From Pseudomonas palmensis (GTDB lineage: Bacteria > Pseudomonadota > Gammaproteobacteria > Pseudomonadales > Pseudomonadaceae): 64,000 nt of DNA. Positions within the stretch are counted from its first letter, which is position 1. Each line of letters begins with the position of its first letter. The stretch covers positions 1-64,000 of the forward strand of contig NZ_JAFKEC010000018.1 of NCBI RefSeq assembly GCF_017848315.1. Reading direction: 5' to 3'. Below are positions 1 through 8,478 of the stretch, piece after piece. The notes under the pieces were generated by a model. It was not told the origin of the DNA, made no database searches, and saw only the letters and a list, made by a program, of their open reading frames with translations. Both the position numbers and the translations under genes were made by a program.

Positions 1-1403
1 GCCACACCCGCCCCTGTTGCAACGCTGGCCAGCACGTTTTCGGCCACGCCGGTCAGATGCGCCAGGGCCTCCTTGCGCTGGCCCTTGCTCCAGTCGACGG
101 CGCCCTCATAGACCTCGCCCAGCAACTGCCCGACGCTACTGAGCAGCATGATCTGGCCAACCCCGGGGACGAACGAGGCCGCTATGCCGAGCAGGGTTTC
201 ACCTGCGGCCAGGTAGGCCTCGCGACGTGCTTCGGCCAGCGCATCGTCAACCCTGGCCGTAGGCACGGCAAGCACCGCTGCGTCGGCCTTGAGCCGGGCG
301 ATACGCCATTGCGCAAGGCTGGCGAACAACTCTCCGGCCAGCGGGTAATCGAGCAGTTCCAGGTCCGGGCGCGCCGCGTCTCGCTGCGCCTGCCACGCCG
401 CGCCGAAAGCTGCACGCTCCTGCAGGCTGATCAGGCTCTGGAAGTAGCTCAGGTAATCAGCCGATTTCAAGGCCAGGCCCAGATCGGTTGCACAGGCATA
501 CCAGGTCGGATACTGACGCAGCGGGCGCTGCGGATCGCCAGGCAGAAACACCACCACCTGGCGCACCAGGCCGGCCTCGGTCCAGCGTATCGCCCCCTCC
601 AGGGGTTCGCCACGGGCCAGAAAGGCGACCGCGCCCTGTACCTGCTGCCCCAGCACCTCGATGCTGCGCACCCTTACCGGGTGCTCGGCGTAAGTCACCT
701 GGCTCGCCCCGTCGACCACCTGGCGCAGCATGCGGTAGGCCACCTCGTCGATGTCCTTTTTCAGGTAGCCGACCTGGGCGGCCACATCCAGCTGATCGCG
801 CTGTTCGCGGGCCAGCAGCGCATGGCGCTGGCGCTTGAGTGCGTCATCCGGCGGGTCGAGCACACTGTCCAGATGAGCCTGATACTTCTGGCCCAGGTCC
901 AGCGTGCGGCACAGGCCGGCAAACCGCTCGGGCGCGACGCCCAGTGCCTGACCCGCAGACACGATCGCCGTGCCGCGAAAGAATCCCCAGTAGCCGCCGG
1001 CAGTCTCGCTGAAGTTCTGCAGGGCACGCTGCAACAGCGGGCTCTGGATCTCGATCGCCTCCAGATAAGGCATGGGCGTGGCCGAAAGCCCCGGGCGGTA
1101 CTGACGCAGGCGCACTTCCTTCCAGTGCGCCGCACGCGTGTCCAGTTGCAGCCCCAGGGTGTCGCGCAAGGCCTTGTCCAGCAGGGGCGCAGCGAACACG
1201 TCGGGCGACTGCAGGAGCTGGAACAACTCGGTCAACGCTTCAAGCGACGCCTGATGCCGGATCAGTGCAGCGCTCACTGCGCGCGCCTGGTCCCTGGATG
1301 CCGTGCGCAGCCAACCCGGCAGGCGTTCGGCGATGAATTGATCGAGGATGGTGGGATCGTCTGTGGTGCCGGTGGTTTTGCGGGTGCTCGAGGTCGGGCT
1401 CAT
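1..1403 (-). CDS. DUF6543 (dermonecrotic-toxin-like) large protein, N-terminal part
   Basis: The frame opens with ATG at 1403 and stays open for 467 codons to the window edge, so the gene is truncated here. The N-terminus (MSPTSSTRKTTGTTDD, then a Trp/Leu-rich LPGWLRTASRDQ segment) and helical features such as RPGLSATPMPYLEAI and a later SFVPGVGQIMLLSSVGQLLGEVYEGAVDW segment around residues 420-450 resemble the very large Pseudomonas proteins annotated as DUF6543 or dermonecrotic-toxin domain proteins. Many of those are 1,000-2,000 residues and carry LRR/NEL ubiquitin-ligase or other effector domains further on. No signal peptide is visible. The gene lies 82 bp downstream of the AraC gene on the same strand. 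The family call comes from remembered sequence style; the C-terminal activity cannot be seen. Confidence 0.6.
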   Translation of the reverse strand, partial: MSPTSSTRKTTGTTDDPTILDQFIAERLPGWLRTASRDQARAVSAALIRHQASLEALTELFQLLQSPDVFAAPLLDKALRDTLGLQLDTRAAHWKEVRLRQYRPGLSATPMPYLEAIEIQSPLLQRALQNFSETAGGYWGFFRGTAIVSAGQALGVAPERFAGLCRTLDLGQKYQAHLDSVLDPPDDALKRQRHALLAREQRDQLDVAAQVGYLKKDIDEVAYRMLRQVVDGASQVTYAEHPVRVRSIEVLGQQVQGAVAFLARGEPLEGAIRWTEAGLVRQVVVFLPGDPQRPLRQYPTWYACATDLGLALKSADYLSYFQSLISLQERAAFGAAWQAQRDAARPDLELLDYPLAGELFASLAQWRIARLKADAAVLAVPTARVDDALAEARREAYLAAGETLLGIAASFVPGVGQIMLLSSVGQLLGEVYEGAVDWSKGQRKEALAHLTGVAENVLASVATGAGV

Positions 1404-1485
1404 GGCGCCTGCTCCATCAAGGGGTGGGCACCCAGACTAGGAACAGCCCCGCCGGCAAGGGAGCGGGAAGGCTTGCCTCGCGGCC

Positions 1486-2499
1486 TCAGCCCGAACCCAG
1501 CACGAGGCTGCGGTAATGCCCGGGGTTGCACCCCGACCACTTGCGAAAGGCCTTGTAGAACGAACTGGTGTCGGCAAACCCCAGGCGTTCGGCGATCTCC
1601 ACGTAGCTGACCTGCGCATCGGCCAGCCAGCCGATGGCCAGCTCGCGGCGCACGCTGTCCTTGAGGGCCTGGTAGGTCTGGCCCTGCTCGGCCAGGCGTC
1701 GACGCAGGGTGGAGGCCGACAGGCACAGCTGCTGGGCCAGTGCCTCGGCATCCGGCCACTGGCTGGCGGGCAACTGGCGCAGGTCGTCGCGGATCCGCCG
1801 CGCCAGGCTGGTGGGGTCGCGGTACTTCACCAGAATGTTGGCCGGCGCCTCGGCCAGAAAACGCTGCAGCTCTTCGGGTGTGCGCCTGAGCGGCAGGTCC
1901 AGGCAATCGGCAGCGAAAATCAGCCGCGTGCGTGGGCGCTCGAACTGCAGGTTCTGTGAAAACATCACGCGGTAGTCATCGCAGTAGTCCGGCTCGGCGC
2001 AGCGCAATTCGATGGCCAGAATCGGAATGCGCCGACCCGCCAGCCAGCAGGCCACACCATGCACGATCATCCAGAAGGTGAAATAGGTGAAGGGTCGGCG
2101 CGGCGCCTCGGCGGGTTCGCCGATCACGATTTCAGCCAGGCTTTGCTGGCGCACCAGCACCGGGTGCAGGTGCTCGAGCATCAGCGACAAAAACCCCAGC
2201 GCGCACTCCAGGCCCGCGCCCAGGGTCGGCTGGGCCATGGACGAGCGGCAGATGAACGCCAGGCTGCCGCTGCGCAGCCCACGCGGGTCCATGCAGAAGA
2301 ACTCGTCGTTGCAGCGCCGCGCCAGCAGCCGCCACAGCCGGGCATAGGCACTGGCCGGCACGCGGGCCTGGGGCTGCTCCAGTTGCTGCGGGTCGATCCC
2401 CACCCGCTGCAGCAACGCCGCAGCCGCCGCGCCGGGTGCGCTGCTTTGCAACAGGGCCTCGCGCACCAGTTGCATGGAGATGGTGTCTTTCTCCTTCAT
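1486..2499 (-). CDS. AraC-family transcriptional regulator
   Basis: A 337-residue protein with an N-terminal effector domain of the arabinose-binding-like type (about residues 15-210) and a C-terminal double helix-turn-helix of the AraC type (about 235-332). Recognisable HTH features are LCLSASTLRRRLAEQGQTY and YVEIAERLGFADTSSFYKAF, followed by the usual family ending around NPGHYR. Length and layout fit the OruR/ArgR-like Pseudomonas subgroup. It lies between the phn LysR gene and the toxin-like gene, all on the minus strand, with short gaps (73 and 82 bp). Its target is unknown; the downstream toxin-like gene is the nearest candidate, by position only. Confidence 0.9.
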   Translation of the reverse strand: MKEKDTISMQLVREALLQSSAPGAAAAALLQRVGIDPQQLEQPQARVPASAYARLWRLLARRCNDEFFCMDPRGLRSGSLAFICRSSMAQPTLGAGLECALGFLSLMLEHLHPVLVRQQSLAEIVIGEPAEAPRRPFTYFTFWMIVHGVACWLAGRRIPILAIELRCAEPDYCDDYRVMFSQNLQFERPRTRLIFAADCLDLPLRRTPEELQRFLAEAPANILVKYRDPTSLARRIRDDLRQLPASQWPDAEALAQQLCLSASTLRRRLAEQGQTYQALKDSVRRELAIGWLADAQVSYVEIAERLGFADTSSFYKAFRKWSGCNPGHYRSLVLGSG

Positions 2500-2572
2500 C
2501 GACCCTCACTCGTGTTGCAGGTGGTGTGTGCCGGCCATCTTAGGGGGCCGACGGCAAAACGCCAACGCCGTG

Positions 2573-3433
2573 TCATGCCGGTGACGCCAGGCCGAGAAAG
2601 GCCTGGATCAGGCGCAACTCGCGGCGCCGCTCCAGGCAACCGAGCATGTGCTGGTTGACCAGCCCTGGCCCCTCTATGGGCCGGGCCACCACCCGCGGAT
2701 CGTGGCTGGTCTCCATCGACGAGACGATACCCAGCCCCAGCTGCGCGGCCACCGCCTCGGTCACCGCTTCGCGGCTGTCGAGCTCCAGCAGCACCCGTGG
2801 CTGCACCCCGGCCCGGGCACAGGCCTGGTCGAAGGTGCGCCGGGTGATCGAGCCGGGTTCGCGCAGCACCATGATCTGCTGGTCCAGTTCGGCAAGGGGC
2901 AACTCGGGGCGGCTGGCCCAGCGATGGCCGGCCGGCAGCAAGGCACAGATACGCGACGACCCCAGGGCCTGCAGGTGCAGGCCCTTGCGCGGTTCGACCT
3001 CGGTCAGCACGGCCACGTCGGCATGCTCGGACAGCAGCGCCGCCAGGGTTTCCTGGGCATTGCCCAGGCGCAGGTTGACCGTGATGCCGGGGTAGCGCAC
3101 GCGCAGTTGGGCCAGCATCGGCATGACCTGGTGTGGCCCGTCGGCGGCAACTTCCAGGCGCCCGGTAAGCAACTGGCGGTTGGCTTCGAGCATCACCTGC
3201 GCCTCCTCGGCCAGGCCGAACATCGCGCGGGTGATGGCGGCCAGGCGGGTGCCCTCCTCGGTCAGCTCCACACGCCGCGCAGTGCGCCGCAGCAGGGTGA
3301 TCTGGTAATGCTCCTCGAGTGCCTTGATGTGCCCGGTGACCGCTGGCTGGCTGATGAACAGGCGCGCGGCAGCGCGAGTAAAGCTGCCCTCGCGGGCCAC
3401 CGCATCGAAAGCGCGAAGCTGGAACAGGTTCAT
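2573..3433 (-). CDS. LysR-family regulator of aminoethylphosphonate catabolism
   Basis: A 286-residue LysR regulator. The winged HTH occupies residues 1-60 (LRAFDAVAREGSFTRAAARLF, SQPAVTGHIKALE) and a periplasmic-binding-like inducer domain follows from about residue 90 to the end. It is divergent from phnW with a 112-bp gap, the arrangement of the phosphonate-associated LysR subfamily. A T-N11-A inverted repeat lies 16-30 bp upstream of its start codon. The inference is that it autoregulates and activates phnWX in response to 2-aminoethylphosphonate or an intermediate. Placement in this LysR subfamily is strengthened mainly by the neighbouring genes. Confidence 0.88.
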   Translation of the reverse strand: MNLFQLRAFDAVAREGSFTRAAARLFISQPAVTGHIKALEEHYQITLLRRTARRVELTEEGTRLAAITRAMFGLAEEAQVMLEANRQLLTGRLEVAADGPHQVMPMLAQLRVRYPGITVNLRLGNAQETLAALLSEHADVAVLTEVEPRKGLHLQALGSSRICALLPAGHRWASRPELPLAELDQQIMVLREPGSITRRTFDQACARAGVQPRVLLELDSREAVTEAVAAQLGLGIVSSMETSHDPRVVARPIEGPGLVNQHMLGCLERRRELRLIQAFLGLASPA

Positions 3434-3448
3434 ATCTATCGGCCTGAC

Positions 3449-3463
3449 TTATGGTTGGCATAA
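3449..3463. promoter_or_regulatory. LysR-type operator between lysR and phnW
   Basis: TTATG-GTTGG-CATAA is a perfect 5-bp inverted repeat with a 5-bp centre and matches the LysR T-N11-A signature. It sits in the divergent lysR/phnW intergenic region, close to the lysR start, as expected for an autoregulatory and activating site. Binding is inferred. Confidence 0.55.
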
Positions 3464-3545
3464 CAACAAACAATTTGATTGATGAAGCGCGCAATTGCAA
3501 CGTAGGCACCGTAGTTTCAGCCCACCGCTTGCGAGGAGCATCGCC

Positions 3546-4652
3546 ATGACCCACACCCCCGTCCTGCTGACGCCGGGCCCCCTGACCACCTCGGCACGCA
3601 CGCGGCAGGCGATGATGCTCGACTGGGGCTCATGGGACCGCGAATTCAACACCTTGACCGCCAACCTGTGCCAGCAGTTGCTGAGCATCGTCAATGGCCA
3701 CGCCAGCCACCACTGCGTGCCCCTGCAAGGCAGCGGCACCTTCGCCGTGGAGGCGGCCATCGGCACGCTGGTGCCCCGTGACGGCAAGGTGCTGGTACTG
3801 GTCAACGGCGCCTATGGCCAACGCCTGGCCAGGATCTGCCAGGTGCTGGGCCGCGCATTCACCACCTTCGAGACCGCCGAAGACCAGCCCACCACCGCCG
3901 CCGATGTCCAACGCCTGATCCGCGCCGATGCCAGCATTACCCACGTGGCGCTGATTCACTGCGAAACCAGTACCGGCATCCTCAACCCGCTGGCGCAGAT
4001 CGCCCAGGTCGTCGCCGATCACGGCAAGCGCCTGATCATCGACGCCATGAGCTCGTTCGGCGCCCTGCCGATCGACGCGGCCCAAGTGCCTTTCGATGCC
4101 CTGATCGCGGCGTCCGGCAAGTGCCTCGAAGGCGTACCGGGCATGGGCTTCGTGTTCACCGACAAGACCGCACTGGCTGGCGCCGAGGGCAACTCGCCGT
4201 CGCTGGCCTTGGACCTGCATGACCAGCATGCCTACATGGCCCGCACCGGCCAGTGGCGCTTCACCCCGCCCACCCACGTGGTGGCGGCGCTGCACGAGGC
4301 GCTGCTGCAGTACCACGAGCAAGGCGGCCTGGCGGCGCGCCACCAGCGCTATGCAAGCAACTGCAAGACCCTGCTCGACGGCATGGCGGCCATCGGCTTG
4401 CGCAGCTTTCTGCCCGCCGCCATCCAGGCCCCGATCATCGTCACCTTCCACGCCCCGCGTGACCCGCGCTACCAGTTCGCGGACTTCTACGAACGGGTCA
4501 AGGCCAAGGGGTTCATCCTCTATCCCGGCAAGCTGACCCAGGTCGAGACATTCCGCGTGGGCTGCATCGGCTGCGTCGGCCCCCACGAGATGCGCGCCGC
4601 GGTCCGGGCCGTGGCCGATGCGCTGCGGGAAATGGAAGTGCTGCACATCTGA
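3546..4652 (+). CDS. phnW: 2-aminoethylphosphonate-pyruvate transaminase
   Basis: A PLP-dependent fold type I transaminase of 368 residues, the normal length for PhnW. It transfers the amino group of 2-aminoethylphosphonate to pyruvate, giving phosphonoacetaldehyde and alanine. The N-terminus [16 protein letters not shown] is typical, the PLP-binding aspartate lies in IIDAMSSFG (Asp166), and the Schiff-base lysine is Lys192 in [19 protein letters not shown] ribosome site lies just before the ATG at 3546; an upstream in-frame extension to 3495 lacks support. It is followed 49 bp later by phnX, which uses its product. Expression is probably controlled by the divergent LysR gene. Confidence 0.96.
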   Translation: MTHTPVLLTPGPLTTSARTRQAMMLDWGSWDREFNTLTANLCQQLLSIVNGHASHHCVPLQGSGTFAVEAAIGTLVPRDGKVLVLVNGAYGQRLARICQVLGRAFTTFETAEDQPTTAADVQRLIRADASITHVALIHCETSTGILNPLAQIAQVVADHGKRLIIDAMSSFGALPIDAAQVPFDALIAASGKCLEGVPGMGFVFTDKTALAGAEGNSPSLALDLHDQHAYMARTGQWRFTPPTHVVAALHEALLQYHEQGGLAARHQRYASNCKTLLDGMAAIGLRSFLPAAIQAPIIVTFHAPRDPRYQFADFYERVKAKGFILYPGKLTQVETFRVGCIGCVGPHEMRAAVRAVADALREMEVLHI

Positions 4653-4701
4653 TTCCGTTTTATCCCCCTTTTCTGCGGTATACCGAACAAGGAACGCAAT
4701 G

Positions 4702-5529
4702 ATGAACTACAGCAACCCCACAAAGCTGCAAGCGGCCATTCTCGACTGGGCCGGAACCGTGGTCGACTTTGGCTCGTTCGCCCCCACGCAGATCTTCGTC
4801 GAGGCCTTTGCCGAATTCGATGTACAGGTGTCCATCGAGGAGGCCCGCGGCCCCATGGGCATGGGCAAGTGGGACCATATCCGCACGCTGTGCGACCAGC
4901 CGCAGATTGCCGAGCGCTATCGCGCGGTGTTCGGCCGCGTGCCGAGCGATGATGACGTGACGGCGCTCTACAACCGCTTCATGCCGCTGCAGATCGAAAA
5001 GATCGCCACCCATTCGGCGCTGATCCCCGGCGCACTGCAGACCATCAGCGCCCTGCGCCGGCAGGGCCTGAAGATCGGTTCGTGCTCCGGCTATCCGAAG
5101 GTGGTGATGGACAAGGTAGTGGAACTGGCTGGGCACAATGGCTATGTGGCCGACCATGTGGTGGCCACCGACCAGACCCCCAACGGTCGCCCGTGGCCGG
5201 CCCAGGCGCTGGCCAACGTGATTGCGCTGGGTATCGACGATGTGGCGGCGTGCGTGAAGGTGGACGACACCGTACCGGGCATTCTGGAAGGGCGTCGTGC
5301 CGGCATGTGGACCGTGGCGCTGGTGTGCTCGGGCAACGCGCTGGGGCTGACCCATGAAGGTTACCTGGCACTGGATGCCGAGCAACTGGCCAGCGAGCGT
5401 GCGCGCATTCATGCGCTGTTCGAAGGGTCACGCCCACACTACCTGATCGACACCATCAATGACCTGCCGCAGGTGGTGGAGGATATCAATCGGCGTTTGG
5501 CGCAGGGTGAGATGCCGCAGGGGGTATAG
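4702..5529 (+). CDS. phnX: phosphonoacetaldehyde hydrolase (phosphonatase)
   Basis: A HAD-superfamily enzyme of 275 residues that cleaves the C-P bond of phosphonoacetaldehyde to acetaldehyde and phosphate. The nucleophile motif is [15 protein letters not shown] (Asp15). The Schiff-base lysine diagnostic of phosphonatase is Lys56 in MGMGKWDHI. Later HAD motifs are SCSGYPK and [16 protein letters not shown]. Two adjacent ATGs (4699 and 4702) are possible; the second gives the better spacing from AAGGAA and the usual N-terminus [10 protein letters not shown]. It completes the two-step phnWX pathway that lets the cell use 2-aminoethylphosphonate as a phosphorus, nitrogen or carbon source. Confidence 0.96.
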   Translation: MNYSNPTKLQAAILDWAGTVVDFGSFAPTQIFVEAFAEFDVQVSIEEARGPMGMGKWDHIRTLCDQPQIAERYRAVFGRVPSDDDVTALYNRFMPLQIEKIATHSALIPGALQTISALRRQGLKIGSCSGYPKVVMDKVVELAGHNGYVADHVVATDQTPNGRPWPAQALANVIALGIDDVAACVKVDDTVPGILEGRRAGMWTVALVCSGNALGLTHEGYLALDAEQLASERARIHALFEGSRPHYLIDTINDLPQVVEDINRRLAQGEMPQGV

Positions 5530-5541
5530 ACCGCGTTGGGC

Positions 5542-5613
5542 TTTCGCCGGCAAGGCCGGCTCCTGCAATCGGCAAGGCGGCTTCTGCAGGCCAGGAGCCG
5601 CCCTCGCCAGCCA
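5542..5613. repeat. REP element plus a decayed inverted copy
   Basis: One clear copy of the GCCGGCAAGGCCGGCTCC REP type lies at 5545-5567. It is followed by a degenerate opposite-orientation copy (GGAGCCGCCCTCGCC-like, about 5587-5613). The element lies between the convergent ends of phnX and the reductase gene. Confidence 0.75.
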
Positions 5614-5629
5614 AGGGCGCGCCTGAGCC

Positions 5630-6184
5630 CTATGCCAGGTGCCGCGCCACCCACGCCGCATAACTGTCGATGAAGCTCTGCAGAAACGGCCGGGTCTTCT
5701 CCGAAAGCTTGCCATGTTCGTCGAACAGCGTCGCCGCCCCACCCACATAGGCCTCTGGCTGCTGCATGCAGGGCACATCGAGAAACACCAGGGACTGGCG
5801 CAGGTGGTGGTTGGCACCAAAGCCCCCCACCGCCCCCGGCGACACACTGATCACCGCCCCCGGCTTCTTGCTGAACACGCTCTGCCCATACGGGCGCGAG
5901 CCGACGTCGATGGCGTTCTTGAGCACCCCGGGCACCGAGCGGTTGTACTCGGGGGTCACGAACAGCACCGCGTCGCTGGCACGCACCTTGTCGCGAAAGG
6001 CCTTGTAGGCTGCCGGTGGGTCGGTGTCGATATCCTCGTTGTACAACGCCAGCTCGCCAATTTCGACGATACCCAGCTTGAGGCTGGCCGGTGCCAGCTC
6101 TGCAAGCGCCCTGGCGACCTTGCGGTTGATCGACTCCTTGCGCAAGCTGCCTACCAACACCGAAACCGAATAGACCTGGCTCAT
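5630..6184 (-). CDS. chrR: NADPH-dependent FMN reductase, chromate/quinone reductase type
   Basis: A flavodoxin-like reductase of 184 residues. The FMN phosphate loop is GSLRKESINRK (from about residue 12), and the family signature TPEYNRSVPGVLKNAIDVGSRP is in the middle. It closely resembles Pseudomonas ChrR/YieF enzymes, which reduce quinones and, incidentally, chromate with NAD(P)H; the physiological role is probably protection against redox stress in the cytoplasm. The start at 6184 (MSQVYSVSVLVGS) has a GGAG site 7 bases upstream. Upstream in-frame extension to 6283 looks non-coding. It is monocistronic and convergent with phnX. Confidence 0.92.
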   Translation of the reverse strand: MSQVYSVSVLVGSLRKESINRKVARALAELAPASLKLGIVEIGELALYNEDIDTDPPAAYKAFRDKVRASDAVLFVTPEYNRSVPGVLKNAIDVGSRPYGQSVFSKKPGAVISVSPGAVGGFGANHHLRQSLVFLDVPCMQQPEAYVGGAATLFDEHGKLSEKTRPFLQSFIDSYAAWVARHLA

Positions 6185-6331
6185 GACCACGCTCCAACCT
6201 GATCGACATAGAGAAGTGGTAGTTATAGACGCTACGGCGCGGCCCACAGGTTTTTTTCCAGGGGGACTAAACTTCCCAGGCAAAACAGTGGTCTATGGCC
6301 CATAGAGAACATTTCAGAGGGCACACGCCAA

Positions 6332-6550
6332 ATGACAGCAGTACTGGTCGGACAATTTCATGCTCGGGATGCTGAAGGACGCATCTACCCCGTTCATGAA
6401 TTTCAGGAAGCCACCCTGCAGGCCGATGGAAGTGCCGACTCCTTGCCGATCACCAGCTATCGCCTGGCCATCGGCGATCGGGTCAACCACCTGGGCGAGG
6501 ATCGCTTCGAGCTGGTACAGAGCGGCGTGGAGATCACCCGTATCCCCTGA
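6332..6550 (+). CDS. small conserved hypothetical protein
   Basis: A 72-residue soluble acidic protein (MTAVLVGQFHARDAEGR...) with no cysteine, signal peptide or membrane segment. The pattern of alternating hydrophobic residues (RIYPVHEFQEATLQ, YRLAIGDRVNHLGEDRFELVQSGVEITRI) suggests a small beta-barrel or beta-sheet protein, of the sort found conserved in pseudomonads. An AGAGGG site precedes the ATG. It ends about 50 bp before a strong hairpin terminator. Function unknown. Confidence 0.75.
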   Translation: MTAVLVGQFHARDAEGRIYPVHEFQEATLQADGSADSLPITSYRLAIGDRVNHLGEDRFELVQSGVEITRIP

Positions 6551-6600
6551 TGCACCGCGCGGCCCGAGCAATCCGGCTGCGCCCTTTGCTTCAGGCAAAC

Positions 6601-6632
6601 AAAAAGGGCGACCCTTGCGGGTCGCCCTTTTT
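6601..6632. terminator. intrinsic terminator, usable from both strands
   Basis: A 14-bp perfect stem (5-A run, GGGCGACCC) with a TTGC loop and a closing T run. It can end the small plus-strand gene and the minus-strand tRNA-Val transcript. Confidence 0.85.
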
Positions 6633-6661
6633 GTGTTACCGCCAGCAGGGGCGGTGATGTT

Positions 6662-6738
6662 TGGTAGGCACAATTGGATTCGAACCAACGACCCCCACCA
6701 TGTCAAGGTGGTGCTCTAACCAACTGAGCTATGTGCCT
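6662..6738 (-). tRNA. tRNA-Val (GAC), copy 1
   Basis: On the minus strand the 77-nt sequence folds as a complete tRNA. The acceptor is AGGCACA/TGTGCCT, the D arm GCTCAGTTGGTTAGAGC, the anticodon stem CCACC/GGTGG with loop TTGACAT (anticodon GAC, valine), then a GTTGG-TTCGAAT-CCAAT T arm and an encoded ACCA end. It is identical to the second copy 234 bp away. Confidence 0.97.
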
Positions 6739-6834
6739 GCTGCGGGGCGCATTCTACTCAGGTTCAAGCCCCCTCGTAAAGCGAAATGTACAAAAAAATC
6801 AGCAGCTTTGCCGCGCCCATGAAAACGGCCCAAA

Positions 6835-6868
6835 CGAAAAAGGCGACCCTCTCGGATCGCCTTTTTCG
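6835..6868. terminator. intrinsic terminator of the upstream tRNA-Val gene
   Basis: CGAAAAAGGCGA and TCGCCTTTTTCG form a 12-bp stem around a short loop. It sits just past the 3' end of the minus-strand tRNA at 6896-6972, so the two tRNA genes may be separate transcripts or read through partially. Confidence 0.75.
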
Positions 6869-6895
6869 TGTACCGCCAGCAGGGGCGGTGATGTT

Positions 6896-6972
6896 TGGTA
6901 GGCACAATTGGATTCGAACCAACGACCCCCACCATGTCAAGGTGGTGCTCTAACCAACTGAGCTATGTGCCT
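6896..6972 (-). tRNA. tRNA-Val (GAC), copy 2
   Basis: Identical in all 77 bases to the tRNA at 6662-6738, with the same acceptor, GAC anticodon loop, T arm and encoded CCA. It is the promoter-proximal copy of the tandem pair. Confidence 0.97.
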
Positions 6973-7176
6973 GCTGTGAGGCGGCATTCTACGCAATCGA
7001 CGCAGCGTGTCAATACTTTTTTTCACGCTAAGCCACTGAATACTAATATTTTTTACCCCAGCCCGGGTTTGCGCGATTTTTACCGTCTGGCTGGCGGGTG
7101 TTTATTATTGTTGATACGATCTGCACAATCGTAAAAAATATAGAACATACAACTACAAACCCTGAGGTGCCCGCAC

Positions 7177-8460
7177 ATGGCCAACACCCCCTACCCCCAG
7201 TCGTATTACGCCGCATCGGCCAACCCCGTCCCGCAGCGCCCGAGCCTGCAGGAAGAAGTACAGACCGACGTCTGCGTGATCGGTGCGGGTTACACCGGCC
7301 TGTCCAGTGCCCTGTTCCTGCTCGAGAACGGTTTCAGCGTCACCGTGCTTGAAGCCGCCAAGGTCGGCTTCGGTGCCTCTGGCCGCAACGGCGGTCAGAT
7401 CGTCAACAGCTACAGCCGCGACATCGACGTGATCGAACGTACCGTCGGCCCCAAACAGGCACAGCTGCTCGGCCAGATGGCCTTCGAGGGCGGGCGCATC
7501 ATCCGCGAGCGCGTGGCCAAGTACAACATCCAGTGCGACCTGAAGGACGGTGGCGTGTTCGCCGCCCTGACCAAAAAGCAGATGGGCCACCTGGAATCCC
7601 AGCAACGCCTGTGGGAACGCTACGGCCACACCCAGCTGGAACTGATGGACCAGCGCCGCATCCGTGAAGTGGTCGCCTGCGACAGCTACATCGGCGGCAT
7701 GCTGGACATGAGCGGCGGCCATATCCACCCGCTCAACCTGGCCCTGGGCGAAGCCGCCGCAGTGGAATCGCTGGGTGGCAAGATTTACGAACAGTCCCCG
7801 GCCATCCGCATCGAGCGCGGTGCCAACCCGGTCGTGCATACCCCGCAGGGCAAGGTGCGCGCCAAGTTCATCATCGTGGCGGGCAACGCCTACCTGGGCA
7901 ACCTGGTACCGGAACTGGCCGCCAAGTCGATGCCATGCGGCACTCAGGTGATCACCACCGAGCCGCTGAGCGAAGAGCTGGCACGTACCCTGCTGCCGCA
8001 GAACTACTGCGTGGAAGACTGCAACTACCTGCTCGACTACTACCGCCTGACCGGCGACAACCGCCTGATCTTCGGCGGTGGCGTGGTATACGGCGCGCGT
8101 GACCCGGCCAACATCGAGGCGATCATCCGCCCGAAAATGCTCAAGGCCTTCCCGCAGCTCAAGGACGTGAAGATCGACTACGCCTGGACCGGCAACTTCC
8201 TGCTGACCCTGTCGCGCCTGCCGCAGGTAGGTCGTCTGGGCGACAACATCTACTACTCCCAGGGCTGCAGCGGCCACGGCGTCACCTACACCCACCTGGC
8301 CGGCAAGGTGCTGGCCGAGGCCCTGCGCGGCCAGGCCGAGCGTTTCGACGCCTTCGCCGAACTGCCGCACTACCCGTTCCCGGGTGGCCAGATGCTGCGC
8401 GTACCGTTCAGTGCCCTGGGCGCGTGGTACTACAGCCTGCGCGACCGCCTGGGCGTGTAA
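7177..8460 (+). CDS. puuB: FAD-dependent amine oxidase, gamma-glutamylputrescine oxidase-like
   Basis: A 427-residue DAO-family flavoprotein. The FAD-binding Rossmann motif VCVIGAGYTGLSSALFL covers residues 32-48 and is followed by the GFGASGRNGGQIVNSYSRDI segment typical of PuuB/PauB-type oxidases. The C-terminal flavin-contact stretch is YYSQGCSGHGVTYTHLAGK. Family members oxidise gamma-glutamylputrescine to the aldehyde in polyamine breakdown. Pseudomonads carry several paralogues, so the exact amine is not fixed by sequence alone, and no other polyamine genes are adjacent. The 204-bp upstream gap is AT-rich and probably holds its own promoter. Confidence 0.8.
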   Translation: MANTPYPQSYYAASANPVPQRPSLQEEVQTDVCVIGAGYTGLSSALFLLENGFSVTVLEAAKVGFGASGRNGGQIVNSYSRDIDVIERTVGPKQAQLLGQMAFEGGRIIRERVAKYNIQCDLKDGGVFAALTKKQMGHLESQQRLWERYGHTQLELMDQRRIREVVACDSYIGGMLDMSGGHIHPLNLALGEAAAVESLGGKIYEQSPAIRIERGANPVVHTPQGKVRAKFIIVAGNAYLGNLVPELAAKSMPCGTQVITTEPLSEELARTLLPQNYCVEDCNYLLDYYRLTGDNRLIFGGGVVYGARDPANIEAIIRPKMLKAFPQLKDVKIDYAWTGNFLLTLSRLPQVGRLGDNIYYSQGCSGHGVTYTHLAGKVLAEALRGQAERFDAFAELPHYPFPGGQMLRVPFSALGAWYYSLRDRLGV

Positions 8461-8478
8461 GCCGGCAACCCCGGGCCG

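Larger units (their letters stand above)
6637..6976. repeat. direct duplication carrying the tRNA-Val genes
   Basis: Bases 6637-6742 and 6871-6976 are identical (106 bp; offset 234). Each copy holds the tRNA and about 25 bp of its 3' flank, including an ACCGCC...GGCGGT mini-hairpin. The terminators beyond this run are similar in plan but different in sequence. Confidence 0.85.

Noticed and set aside
57..1610. 517-codon plus-strand frame at the left edge
   Set aside because: Antisense to the DUF6543-type gene, which has a good start and protein-like composition; the plus frame does not.
6601..6976. tRNA-Val pair as a prophage or island attachment site
   Set aside because: There is no integrase or foreign-looking segment next to it; the direct repeat is explained by tRNA duplication.
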